A stretch of DNA of 64,000 nucleotides, taken from positions 9,843 to 73,842 of the forward strand of contig JBFMBL010000011.1 in assembly GCA_040755195.1 (NCBI GenBank). The letters are read 5' to 3'. The notes below the pieces were generated by a model that was given only the letters and a program-made list of their open reading frames with translations, had not been told where the DNA came from and searched no databases. The stretch comes from SURF-55 sp040755195 (GTDB taxonomy: Bacteria; Bacillota; Desulfotomaculia; Desulfotomaculales; Ammonificaceae). The position numbers and the translations under genes are program-made. Position 1 is the first letter of the stretch. The number at the start of each line of letters is the position of its first letter. This document shows, in pieces, positions 8,397 to 16,003 of the stretch.

Positions 8397-9461
8397 ATGG
8401 AACGGGAAGGGCTGGCGGTGGTAGTTTTAAGCGCCAGGGGGTTTTCCCTGGGGGAACGGCTCGGTGGCTTCTTAGGGGACTGGAAGGTGGAGGTTTTTGC
8501 GCCGGCCAGGCTCGGTAGCGGCCGGCCTTATCAGTCGCTCAGGGCCTTGGTGTCAATGCTTTTCCCGCGCGTGGAGGGGATTGTTTTCATTGCCGCGGTC
8601 GGGGTTGCGGTACGGCTCATCGCGCCACACTTGAAGGATAAGTTTCGCGACCCGCCGGTGGTGGTGTTGGACGAGGCAGGGCGCTTTGCGGTGAGCCTTC
8701 TCGGGGGGCACCACGGCGGGAACGCGCTTGCTGAAAAGGTGGCGGCGGCAGTCGGCGCCCGCCCGGTGGTGACTACGGCCAGCGACGTTTTGGGCCGTCC
8801 GGCGATCGATGTTTTTGCGGCGCGGTTCAACCTGGGCCTCGAACCGCGCAGTCACCTGTCCTCGGTGGCGCGGGCGCTGACCGAAGGAGAGCGGGTGGCG
8901 ATCCTTTGGGATGAGGAGTTCCCGCTGATTGATTACCGCTGGCCGCCCGAGGTAGCGGTTTTTCCCTGGCAGCCGGGAACCGACTTCCCCGGGGGATTTG
9001 CCGCCTGGATAGTGGTTACCGACAGGGTTGTAGCTCCTCCGGCAGAACCTTTTCTCTTTCTACGGCCCCGGCGGTATGTGGTGGGAATAGGATGCCGGCG
9101 CAACACCCCGGTGGTTAAAATCCTGTACGCACTTGAGCAGGTGGCGGCAGCGGAAGGCTTTTCCCTGCAAGGCATCCGGGAACTTGCTACCATAGACCTC
9201 AAAAGAGATGAAAAAGGGTTGCTGGCGGCGGCAGAAGAATTGGGGTTACCGGTCCGTTTTCTGGATGTGGGGGCGCTGAAAGTGATAAAGACGAGGCTCG
9301 ATCCTGGGATGATTCAAGAGAGTGCCTTTGTAAAAGAGAAAGTCGGGGTGGAAAATGTATGCGAACTGGCGGCCTTAGCGGCGGGGGGAGAAAGACTTGT
9401 GGCGCCGAAGACCGTTTTCCCCGGAATCACGGTGGCGGTGGCGGCGGCTCCCTGGCCGTAG
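8397..9461 (+). CDS. cbiG: Cobalt-precorrin-5A hydrolase CbiG
   Basis: About 354 residues from ATG 8397, preceded by AGGAGGAGGA; an in-frame TTG at 8373 is less likely. CbiG opens the delta-lactone of cobalt-precorrin-5A and releases the C20 unit as acetaldehyde. The N-terminal part carries AAVGVAVRLIAPHLKDKFRD and SLLGGHHGGNALAEKVA. The C-terminal domain begins at RRYVVGIGCRRNTP, also a CbiG hallmark. The stop (TAG at 9459) lies exactly where the next conserved domain, CbiH, begins in the -1 frame. Fused CbiG-CbiH proteins are known, so this junction may be a broken or frameshifted fusion. Confidence 0.92.
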   Translation: MEREGLAVVVLSARGFSLGERLGGFLGDWKVEVFAPARLGSGRPYQSLRALVSMLFPRVEGIVFIAAVGVAVRLIAPHLKDKFRDPPVVVLDEAGRFAVSLLGGHHGGNALAEKVAAAVGARPVVTTASDVLGRPAIDVFAARFNLGLEPRSHLSSVARALTEGERVAILWDEEFPLIDYRWPPEVAVFPWQPGTDFPGGFAAWIVVTDRVVAPPAEPFLFLRPRRYVVGIGCRRNTPVVKILYALEQVAAAEGFSLQGIRELATIDLKRDEKGLLAAAEELGLPVRFLDVGALKVIKTRLDPGMIQESAFVKEKVGVENVCELAALAAGGERLVAPKTVFPGITVAVAAAPWP

Positions 9462-10168
9462 TGGGGATCGGGCCCGGCAGAACAGCGGAAATGACGCCGC
9501 GTGCCGTAGAGGCGCTAAAAGAGGCCGAAGTCGTGGTGGGATACCGTACTTACCTTGAGCTGATAGACCAAATCCTTACCGGGAAAGAGATCATTGAAAG
9601 CGGGATGCGGGAGGAGGTGGCGCGGGCGCGGGAAGCGGTAGCGCGCGCCGTGGCGGGAGCGCGAGTGGTGGTTGTTTCGAGCGGGGACCCCGGGGTTTAC
9701 GGAATGGCCGCGCCGGTTCTGGAAGCCGCCGAGACGGCCGGGGTGGCGGTGACGGTTGTGCCGGGGGTGACGGCGGCAACGGCGGCGGCGGCGCTTTTAG
9801 GGGCGCCGCTCGGGCACGACTTCGCCGTGATTAGCTTGAGCGATCTTTTGACTCCCTGGTCAGTTATTGAAAAACGGCTGCGGGCGGCGGTAGACGCCGA
9901 CTTTGTCCTGGTTCTTTACAACCCGGCAAGTTCCCGGCGGCAGGAAAAATGGCGCCAGGCCCTGGCCGTTATCCGGGAGGGACGCCCGCCGGAAACGCCG
10001 GCAGGAGTAGTCTGGGACGCCGGCCGGGAGGGCGAGCGGAAAGTCGTCTGCGATCTCGCTACAATAGCGGATTTCCCGGTGGATATGCGGGCCACGGTGA
10101 TCGTGGGCAATTCCCAAACTTACGTGGCCAACGGCGTGATGATAACACCCCGGGGGTATAAGTGGTGA
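9359..10168 (+). CDS. cbiH: Cobalt-factor III / precorrin-3B C17-methyltransferase CbiH
   Basis: The family-like sequence starts at about 9452 (LAVVGIGPGRTAEMTPRA) and includes VVSSGDPGVYGMAAPVLE, VVPGVTAATAAAALLG and LYNPASSRRQEKW. The enzyme methylates C17 and contracts the ring. The start is a problem: the only upstream ATG in frame is 9359, deep inside cbiG, and the 31 residues it adds are a Gly-rich shadow of the cbiG end. No ATG, GTG or TTG lies between there and the conserved start, apart from GTG 9461 inside the SAM-binding motif. Either a CTG at 9452 is used, or CbiH is made as a -1 frameshift fusion to CbiG, or the assembly has a one-base error. Confidence 0.85.
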   Translation: MRTGGLSGGGRKTCGAEDRFPRNHGGGGGGSLAVVGIGPGRTAEMTPRAVEALKEAEVVVGYRTYLELIDQILTGKEIIESGMREEVARAREAVARAVAGARVVVVSSGDPGVYGMAAPVLEAAETAGVAVTVVPGVTAATAAAALLGAPLGHDFAVISLSDLLTPWSVIEKRLRAAVDADFVLVLYNPASSRRQEKWRQALAVIREGRPPETPAGVVWDAGREGERKVVCDLATIADFPVDMRATVIVGNSQTYVANGVMITPRGYKW

Positions 10169-10433
10169 GTAACTATTCAGGTGTTTCGTCGTCGGGCGCG
10201 GCGATAGGCAACGCATTGCTGCGTCAGCCCGCACGGAGCCGAATCCTCACCCAGCACTCAGTTACGCCTTGTAAGATACTACTTCTGAGGAAACGCATAT
10301 TTGTCCGCCCCGCGAAACTACGCCTTCATAGCAATCTGAGTGCTGGGCTCCGGTTCGTCTCCGCGGTCTTCCTTGCACTGCATCACTTCTCGCCGCGTTC
10401 CGTCAGCGAAATGCTGACGGCTGAATAGGTACA
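10168..10433 (+). repeat. Family A hairpin repeat, copy 1 (interrupted by a family B element)
   Basis: It fills the whole gap from the cbiH stop to the cobK start. The outer ends are GTAACTATTCAG (10169) and CTGAATAGGTAC (10421), an imperfect inverted pair. The arms contain GGCGCGGCGATAGG...CGCATTGCTGCGTCAG and CTTGCACTGCATCACTTCTCGCCGCGTTCC, which largely pair to a long hairpin. In other copies the hairpin apex is a small GTAC..GTAC loop; here the apex is replaced by the element at 10250-10347. A perfect CCGTCAGC/GCTGACGG hairpin lies near the right end. Confidence 0.8.
10250..10347. mobile_element. Family B palindrome-ended element, copy 1 (98 bp)
   Basis: It begins CCCAGCACTCA and ends TGAGTGCTGGG, perfect 11-base inverted ends around a ~76-base core with no open frame. 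It replaces the apex of family A copy 1: compared with the copy at 15.8 kb, GAATCCTCA is followed here by this element and then GCTCCGGTTCG. No target duplication is visible. It looks like a very small non-autonomous element, possibly of the single-strand (hairpin-ended) type. Confidence 0.7.
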
Positions 10434-11267
10434 GTGGTGATTCTTCTTCTGGGAGGCACTACGGAAGGGAGAGAAGCGGCGCGCGCGCTTGCTTCCCGCG
10501 GCTGGCCGGTGGTGGTAAGCGTGGCTACGCCCTACGGGGCGGAACTGGCGCGCTGCGGGTTCGACGGGGAAGTGCTGGTCGGACGGCGGGATAGCTCTGG
10601 TTTTGCCGCGCTCATCGGGGAGCGCGGGGTCGAGGTCGTGGTTGACGCCACCCATCCCTTCGCCGTTGAGGCCCGGCGGAATGCCCGGCGGGCGGCGGTA
10701 CAGTGCCAGGTGCCGTACTTGCGCTTCACCCGTCCGCCGGAGCCCTTACCGGCGCACCCGCTCATCCGGCTGGCGCCGGATTTTGCTGCTGCGGCACGCC
10801 TGGCGGCGGCGCACGGGCCGGTTATCTTTTTAACCACGGGGAGCAAGACCCTTCCCTTTTTTCTCCCGGCGGCGCGGGCAGCCGGCCGCCGTGTGGTGGC
10901 GCGGGTGTTGCCGGAGCCGGAAGTGATTGCCGCGTGCCGGGAGCAGGGTCTTCTGCCGCGCGATATCGTGGCGCTTCAGGGGCCGGTCACCGAAGAACTC
11001 AACCGGGCGCTTTTCCGGGCATACGGCGCGACCGTGGTGGTCACTAAGGAAAGCGGCGGTTCCGGGGGACAGGCGGCGAAAATCAAAGCCGCGCTTGACT
11101 TGGGCATTCCATTGGTGGTGGTGCGGCGGCCGCCGGAGGAACCGGGGAGTTTTTATGAGGCAGCAGAGCTTATAAAAAGAGTGGATAAGTTGATTGGAGG
11201 GGAAGGATTTGGAGGGAATAGTGGTCCTCGGCCACGGCAGCCGGGCGGCGGTGGACGAAGCGAATAG
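10434..11267 (+). CDS. cobK: Cobalt-precorrin-6A reductase CobK/CbiJ
   Basis: 277 residues from GTG 10434 (or GTG 10437). The N-terminal dinucleotide-binding segment is ILLLGGTTEGREAARALA, followed by VVVDATHPFAVEARRNA and the C-terminal VVVTKESGGSGGQAAKI, all typical of the NAD(P)H-dependent reductase of precorrin-6A. The last ~23 residues are Gly-rich and overlap the start of cbiX by about 60 bases, so they may be a non-conserved extension. There is no clear ribosome binding site because the repeat upstream runs right up to the start codon. Confidence 0.92.
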   Translation: MVILLLGGTTEGREAARALASRGWPVVVSVATPYGAELARCGFDGEVLVGRRDSSGFAALIGERGVEVVVDATHPFAVEARRNARRAAVQCQVPYLRFTRPPEPLPAHPLIRLAPDFAAAARLAAAHGPVIFLTTGSKTLPFFLPAARAAGRRVVARVLPEPEVIAACREQGLLPRDIVALQGPVTEELNRALFRAYGATVVVTKESGGSGGQAAKIKAALDLGIPLVVVRRPPEEPGSFYEAAELIKRVDKLIGGEGFGGNSGPRPRQPGGGGRSE

Positions 11268-11598
11268 TTTTCTGGAATTGGTGGCGGGGGAAATCAAAAA
11301 GGTATTCGGCGCCGCCCGGGTGGAGCCGGCCTGGATGAATCCAAAGTCCCAGCGGCAAAATCTTTCCCAGGCGGTAGCCAAACTGGTAGCTGAAGGAGTA
11401 AAGAGGGTTGTCGTGGCGCCGGTCTTCCTGACGGACGGGCTGCACATTCGGAAGGACATTCCGGAAGACATGGCGGCGCTCAAGGAGCAGTACCCGGAGG
11501 TGGAGTTCCGGCTTGCCCGGCACCTCGGCTTTGACTCCCGGGTGGTGGCGATTTTAGCGGAGCGGATCGGGGAGGTGCGTGATGGAGTTTCTTGCTGA
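11209..11598 (+). CDS. cbiX: Sirohydrochlorin cobaltochelatase CbiX (short form)
   Basis: About 129 residues, the size of the ancestral homodimeric CbiX(S). TTG 11209 is preferred over TTG 11194 because GGAGGGG lies five bases upstream. Signature segments are GIVVLGHGSR (metal-coordinating His), VEPAWMNPKSQ and APVFLTDGLHIRKDIPED (second His). It inserts cobalt into sirohydrochlorin at the entry to the anaerobic pathway, without ATP. Its presence makes the ATP-dependent CobN upstream formally redundant for this pathway. Confidence 0.92.
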   Translation: MEGIVVLGHGSRAAVDEANSFLELVAGEIKKVFGAARVEPAWMNPKSQRQNLSQAVAKLVAEGVKRVVVAPVFLTDGLHIRKDIPEDMAALKEQYPEVEFRLARHLGFDSRVVAILAERIGEVRDGVSC

Positions 11599-12214
11599 CC
11601 CGCAAGCCATTGAAGCCCGGAGCATGGCGGCTATCGAGGAACTCCTCCGGCCCTGGAAATCTTCTTTTACCCCGGAGGAGTTTCTGGCGGCGCAAAGGGT
11701 GGTGCACACCACCGGTGACGTGACGTGCATACAGGATTTGGTCTTCCGGCACGCTCCTCTCGATGCCGGAATCAATGCCTTACGCCGGGGGGTAACGGTT
11801 ATTTGCGACGTGAAAATGGTCGCCGCCGGGATCCGCGCCCGGCTGCCGGAAGGGATCGCAGTACGGGTGGCGGTTGAGGAGCCGGGCGTAGCCGAGGATG
11901 CTGCCCGGCAAAAGGTCACGCGGGCGCTGGCGGGTATGCGGCGGCTGAGGGAAGCGCTGCCGGGAAGCATTGTGGCGGTGGGTAACGCCCCAACGGCCCT
12001 TTTCGGGGTGCTGGAACTTTGCGCGGCGGGGGTGCGTCCGGCGCTGGTCATCGGTACGCCCGTGGGTTTCGTCGGCGCGGTCGAGGCCAAGGAGGCGCTG
12101 CTCGCCGCCGATTTGCCGGCGGTGGTTCTCCGGGGTACTCGGGGCGGCAGCGCCGTTGCCGCGGCGGTGGTGAACGTACTGGCTGTTCTGGCACGGCGGA
12201 AGAACCTTTCTTAA
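11582..12214 (+). CDS. cbiC: Cobalt-precorrin-8 methylmutase CbiC
   Basis: 210 residues from ATG 11582, preceded by GGAGG at 11571-11575; the start overlaps the end of cbiX. It moves the methyl group from C11 to C12 to give cobyrinate. The catalytic His lies in AAQRVVHTTGDVTC, and VICDVKMVAAGI, VGNAPTALFGVLEL and IGTPVGFVGAVEAKE are family signatures. Length is normal. Confidence 0.94.
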   Translation: MEFLADPQAIEARSMAAIEELLRPWKSSFTPEEFLAAQRVVHTTGDVTCIQDLVFRHAPLDAGINALRRGVTVICDVKMVAAGIRARLPEGIAVRVAVEEPGVAEDAARQKVTRALAGMRRLREALPGSIVAVGNAPTALFGVLELCAAGVRPALVIGTPVGFVGAVEAKEALLAADLPAVVLRGTRGGSAVAAAVVNVLAVLARRKNLS

Positions 12215-12249
12215 GCGACATCATAACGATTAATCGCCGCCACCGGGAA

Positions 12250-12460
12250 TGAAAACATGGACCCTTAAGCTGGTGACTTAGAAGCACTAACGTGACAAAG
12301 GCGGAACGCGGCGAGAAGTGATGCAGTGCAAGGAAGACCGGTAGAGACGAGCCGGAGCGTACATAAGAGGTACGTGAGGACCCGGCTTTGCCGGGCTGAC
12401 GCAGCAATGCGTTACTTCTCGCCGCGCCCACCGAAAGAAGCAGCATCTTCCGAGGGAGGG
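12250..12460 (-). repeat. Family A hairpin repeat, copy 2
   Basis: It lies between cbiC and cobQ in the opposite orientation to copy 1. It contains CAAAGGCGGAACGCGGCGAG, a GTACATAAGAGGTAC apex and GACGCAGCAATGCGTTACTT, whose arms pair extensively. It shares with copy 3 an outer segment ending GCCCACCGAAAGAAG, then CGAGGGAGGG. That last block is the only ribosome-binding-like sequence before cobQ, so the repeat seems to supply it. Confidence 0.8.
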
Positions 12461-12483
12461 CGGGGATTCTGGCGCGGGCGCTA

Positions 12484-13986
12484 ATGATTCAGGGGACGGC
12501 TTCGCACGTGGGCAAGAGTATACTGGCGACGGCCTTCTGCAGGATCTTCAAGCAGGACGGTTACCGGGTGGCGCCGTTCAAGGCGCAGAATATGGCCTTG
12601 AATGCCTATGTCACCGGTGACGGTGGGGAGATCGGCCGGGCTCAGGGGGTGCAGGCGGAAGCGTCGGGGGTTGCGGCAACAGTGGACATGAACCCTGTAC
12701 TCCTGAAACCCAAACGAGATACAGTGGCCCAGGTGATTGTGCATGGACGGCCGGTCGGAGATTTTTCGGCCCGGGATTACCGGGAGGACTACTTGGAGAA
12801 GGCATGGAAGGTCGTGACGGAAAGCTTTGCGCGCCTCGCGGCGGAATACGAAATCATTGTTATCGAAGGAGCCGGCAGCCCGGCCGAAGTCAACCTGCGG
12901 GATAGAGACATCGCCAATATGCGGGCGGCGGCGCTTGCCGATGCCCCGGTTATCCTGGTGGCGGACATTGACCGGGGGGGCGTATTCGCCCAACTTGTGG
13001 GGACAATTCAACTTCTCCCCCCGGATGAGGCGGCGCGCGTCAGTGGCTTCGTTATTAACAAGTTCCGCGGCGATTCAAGCATTCTGGAGCCGGGCTTGCG
13101 CTTCCTGGAGGAAAACACCGGGCGGCCGGTGCTCGGGGTGCTTCCGTACCTTCCGGATCTGGGGGTGGCGGCGGAAGATTCGGTAAGCTTAAATGACGGG
13201 GTCGTACGTCCCAGCACTCACGTCCGTGAGTGCTGGGCGCTGGATATCGCGGTTGTGCGGCTGCCGCGGATCGCTAATTTTGACGATTTTGACCCGCTGC
13301 TGCTGGAACCGGATGTTTCGCTGCGCTTTGTCACCCACCCGGCGCTCCTGGGCATTCCGGATTTAGTCATTCTCCCCGGAACCAAGAATACAGTGGCCGA
13401 CCTTCACTGGCTCTATGCAACCGGTTGGGCGGATGTCATCTCGCAAAGGGCGGGTTGCGGAACGCCGGTCCTAGGCGTCTGCGGCGGGTATCAGATGTTG
13501 GGGAAAGAGATCAGAGACCCGGAGGGAAGCGAAGATAAGGCCGGAACCTTTTCCGGACTCGGGCTTCTCGACGTGGCTACGGTTTTCCTTCCGGAGAAAG
13601 TAACGGCACGTGTCCGCGGCGCGGTAACGGGAGCAGGAATGCTGGCGGAATTGAAGGGCGAAGAAGTGAACGGGTACGAGATTCACGCCGGCAAAACTGT
13701 TCCGGGAGCAGAGGCGGAACCGGCTTTTGTTTTGAAGCGAAGTCACGGTGAAACAACCGAGGGATCGATCCAGGGGGCGGTCTGGGGGACGTACCTTCAC
13801 GGCCTTTTTGAAGCGGACGGGTTTCGCCGGGGGTTTCTAAATCTTTTGCGAAAGCGGCGGGGCTTGGCCCCCGAAGATTTTGGGATATCTTTTATTCGGT
13901 GTAAGGAGGCAAGTTTCGACCGGGTGGCGGCGACGGTGCGGGAACATTTGCGCCTGGATGAGGTTTACAGTTGGCTGAATCTTTAG
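12484..13986 (+). CDS. cobQ: Cobyric acid synthase (adenosylcobyrate synthase) CobQ/CbiP
   Basis: 500 residues. It amidates the b, d, e and g side chains of adenosylcobyrinate a,c-diamide using ATP and glutamine. The N-terminal P-loop-like GTASHVGKS is followed by FKAQNMALNAYVT. The glutaminase half has PVLGVCGGYQMLG (nucleophile Cys near residue 333) and GTYLHGLFE (His near 439). The annotated ATG 12484 is 24 bases from the GAGGGAGGG site, yet in-frame codons upstream read ILARALMIQGTASHVGKS, matching the usual family start (..AKALMIQGT). A rare ATT at 12466 or CTG at 12469 may be the true start. A 28-base perfect palindrome (13210-13237) is built into the linker between the two halves, encoding roughly RPSTHVRECWA. 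Confidence 0.92.
   Translation: MIQGTASHVGKSILATAFCRIFKQDGYRVAPFKAQNMALNAYVTGDGGEIGRAQGVQAEASGVAATVDMNPVLLKPKRDTVAQVIVHGRPVGDFSARDYREDYLEKAWKVVTESFARLAAEYEIIVIEGAGSPAEVNLRDRDIANMRAAALADAPVILVADIDRGGVFAQLVGTIQLLPPDEAARVSGFVINKFRGDSSILEPGLRFLEENTGRPVLGVLPYLPDLGVAAEDSVSLNDGVVRPSTHVRECWALDIAVVRLPRIANFDDFDPLLLEPDVSLRFVTHPALLGIPDLVILPGTKNTVADLHWLYATGWADVISQRAGCGTPVLGVCGGYQMLGKEIRDPEGSEDKAGTFSGLGLLDVATVFLPEKVTARVRGAVTGAGMLAELKGEEVNGYEIHAGKTVPGAEAEPAFVLKRSHGETTEGSIQGAVWGTYLHGLFEADGFRRGFLNLLRKRRGLAPEDFGISFIRCKEASFDRVAATVREHLRLDEVYSWLNL
13210..13237. repeat. Family B palindrome inside cobQ (28 bp, core-less)
   Basis: CCCAGCACTCACG, two bases, then the exact reverse complement. These are the same ends as the 94-98 bp family B elements but with the core missing, inside an open reading frame. 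It falls in the variable linker between the ATPase and glutaminase parts of CobQ, so the frame stays intact. It looks like a fossil of element loss or a minimal insertion. Confidence 0.75.
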
Positions 13987-14026
13987 AGTCTTTGACGTCA
14001 AGATCCACGCAAGATGGCAAGAAGAA

Positions 14027-14139
14027 TTAACCACAGAGACACAGAGAACACGGAGAGGAAAAACGGAAATATGGGTATTTATTTTATTTCTAAATCATGA
14101 AATTTCTGTTCTCTGTGAACTCTATGCCTCTGTGGTGAC
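14027..14139 (-). repeat. CCACAGAG-type dispersed repeat (family C), copy 1
   Basis: TTAACCACAGAGACACAGAG at the left and CTCTGTGAACTCTATGCCTC at the right form long imperfect inverted arms around an A/T-rich middle (CGGAAATATGGGTATTTATT). Copies at 34.4 and 36.2 kb share the arms and also an adjoining block CCCGGACAAGCCGGAACC. Here that block is found in reverse at 14235-14257, separated from the arm by the family B element at 14140-14234. Confidence 0.8.
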
Positions 14140-14234
14140 CCAGCACTCAACTTGCTGATCTTAAGACGTGGCGTTCTAAGTTCGTATTATGTACGATGTT
14201 ACAAAGTAGTTTTAACGTGTCGTTGAGTGCTGGG
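14140..14234. mobile_element. Family B palindrome-ended element, copy 2 (95 bp)
   Basis: It starts CCCAGCACTCAA and ends TTGAGTGCTGGG, 12-base perfect inverted ends. The core (ACTTGCTGATCTTAAGACGT...) differs from that of the other copies. It splits family C copy 1 just after TCTGTGGTGA, replacing the AATATTTT seen there in the intact copies. Together with 13987-14026 and 14258-14312 it makes up the gene-free stretch between cobQ and cobB; I see no gene there. Confidence 0.7.
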
Positions 14235-14312
14235 TGGTTCCGGCTTGTCCGGGTTAGGATGTCCTTCGAGAGTGAAGGGTTTTAACATCTTGTTCTGAAA
14301 CAGGGGATTTTT

Positions 14313-15701
14313 ATGCGGCGGGTGATAATTGCCGGGGCCTCAAGCGGCGCCGGAAAAACGACTGTGGCCGTGGGCCTGATGGCGTCGTTAGCGGCGCAGG
14401 GGTTCACGGTCCAGGGCTTTAAGGCGGGACCTGACTACATCGATCCTGGTTTTCACATGGCGGCCACCGGGCGGCTTTCCCGCAACCTGGATACCTGGAT
14501 GCTTTCGCCCGATGCGGTGCGGGAGGTTTTCCTGCGGGGGTGCCGCGGGGCGGACATGGCTGTGGTTGAGGGGGTGATGGGCCTTTACGACGGGCTGGGG
14601 TCGGATAACGAGTTGGGGAGCACGGCGTACCTGGCCAAGGTCCTCCGGACGCCGGTAATTCTGGTGTTGGACGTTCGGGGAATGGCGGCTTCGGCGGCGG
14701 CGGTAGTGCTCGGCTTTAAGGAATACGATCCGGAGGTTACGCTGGCGGGGATCATCCTCTCTTTTGCCGGGAGCGAATCCCACTGCTCCTTGGTGCGGGA
14801 GGCGATAGAGGAGAAGACGGGCGTACCGGTTTTGGGGTGTCTGGTGCGTGATTCAACGCTGGCGTTGCCCGAACGACACCTGGGCCTGGTTCCGGTACAT
14901 GAAACGGCGGGGGTGCGGGAGCAAATCAGTCGGTTGGCGGCAGCGGTTACCGCCGCAGTGAACCTCGACGCGGTGCTGCGAGTGACTGAGACGGCTGAAC
15001 AGATGCCTGCGCCGGCGCAGACTGTTTTTCCGGCAGATCCGCAACTTCCCCGGGTGCGGCTCGCGGTTGCCCGTGATGCAGCTTTTAGTTTTTACTATCC
15101 GGAGAACCTGGATCTCCTGGAAACGTATGGCGCAGAACTTGCCTTTTTCAGCCCCCTGGCCGACGGCGCCCTGCCACCCGGTACAGCCGGACTTTACCTC
15201 GGCGGCGGGTTCCCGGAGGTCTATGCCGCAGAACTCGCGGCTAATGTGAATTTGCGCTGTGCGATAAAGGAAGCGGTAGAGGCGGGGATGCCGGTACTGG
15301 CCGAGTGCGGTGGGCTGATGTATCTGAGTAAGGCTATCACATGCGACGGCGGATCTTGGGCGATGGCAGGGGTGCTGCCGGCAGAGGTGACGCTCACGCG
15401 AAAGCTCCAGCGCCTGGGATACGTGACGGCTGAGGCCCTGACGGATACCTGTCTTTTGCGGCGGGGAGAAACACTGCGGGGGCACGTCTTTCACTACTCT
15501 GCTCTTGCCTGGCGGGAAACGCCGCTTCCCGCCGCATACCGTTTTCGCTTTCACCGGGGAAGGTTACAGGAAGACGGCGCGGTTTACAAAAACGTGGTGG
15601 CTTCGTACCTGCACACGCACTTCATGAACCGGCCCGGGGCAGCGGCACGTTTTGTTGATTTTTGTGATTCACGCGCGAAAGACACGGGCAAACGACTTTG
15701 A
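14313..15701 (+). CDS. cobB: Cobyrinate a,c-diamide synthase CobB/CbiA
   Basis: 462 residues from ATG 14313. It amidates the a and c carboxylates of cobyrinate with ATP and glutamine. The N-terminal ATPase has GASSGAGKTTVAVGLMASL, FKAGPDYIDPGFH and VVEGVMGLYDGL. The C-terminal glutaminase has GLYLGGGFPEVYAAEL, MPVLAECGGLMYLS (catalytic Cys) and VASYLHTHFMNRPG (His). All family landmarks are present and the length is normal. No good ribosome binding site is visible immediately upstream. Confidence 0.94.
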   Translation: MRRVIIAGASSGAGKTTVAVGLMASLAAQGFTVQGFKAGPDYIDPGFHMAATGRLSRNLDTWMLSPDAVREVFLRGCRGADMAVVEGVMGLYDGLGSDNELGSTAYLAKVLRTPVILVLDVRGMAASAAAVVLGFKEYDPEVTLAGIILSFAGSESHCSLVREAIEEKTGVPVLGCLVRDSTLALPERHLGLVPVHETAGVREQISRLAAAVTAAVNLDAVLRVTETAEQMPAPAQTVFPADPQLPRVRLAVARDAAFSFYYPENLDLLETYGAELAFFSPLADGALPPGTAGLYLGGGFPEVYAAELAANVNLRCAIKEAVEAGMPVLAECGGLMYLSKAITCDGGSWAMAGVLPAEVTLTRKLQRLGYVTAEALTDTCLLRRGETLRGHVFHYSALAWRETPLPAAYRFRFHRGRLQEDGAVYKNVVASYLHTHFMNRPGAAARFVDFCDSRAKDTGKRL

Positions 15702-15782
15702 ATCAGGATAGTATCTCGCCAAAAAGTTGCTGATCGTTTACAGAGGAGTCCTCCATGCCGCTAATAGCGGCACCACGAAATC

Positions 15783-15999
15783 TTGAAAATGGGTCGACCC
15801 GTAAGCTTGTTACTTAGAAGCAGTAATGTAACAAAGGCGGAACGCCGTGAGAAGTGACGCAGTGCAAGGCAGACCGTCGGAGGCGAACCGGAGCGTACTG
15901 GGAGGTACGTGAGGATTCGGCTCGGGCGGTCTAACGCAGCAATGCGTTGCTTATCGCGGCGCCCACCGAAAGAAGTACTATCTATTTTCGAGGGAGGGG
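15783..15999 (-). repeat. Family A hairpin repeat, copy 3
   Basis: It lies between cobB and cobT in the same orientation as copy 2. It has GTTACTTAGAAGCAGTAATG at the left, the CAAAGGCGGAACGC arm, a GTACTGGGAGGTAC apex and CTAACGCAGCAATGCGTTGC. The conserved right edge, GCCCACCGAAAGAAG to CGAGGGAGGGG, ends in the Shine-Dalgarno sequence of cobT. The preceding bases from 15702 hold nothing recognisable. Confidence 0.8.
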
Positions 16000-16003
16000 T
16001 TTT

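Noticed and set aside
10250..14234. Family B elements as a CRISPR array or as integron attC sites
   Set aside because: They are dispersed, not tandem, lie in unlike contexts, carry no cassette genes and no attC core (GTTRRRY) that I can see.
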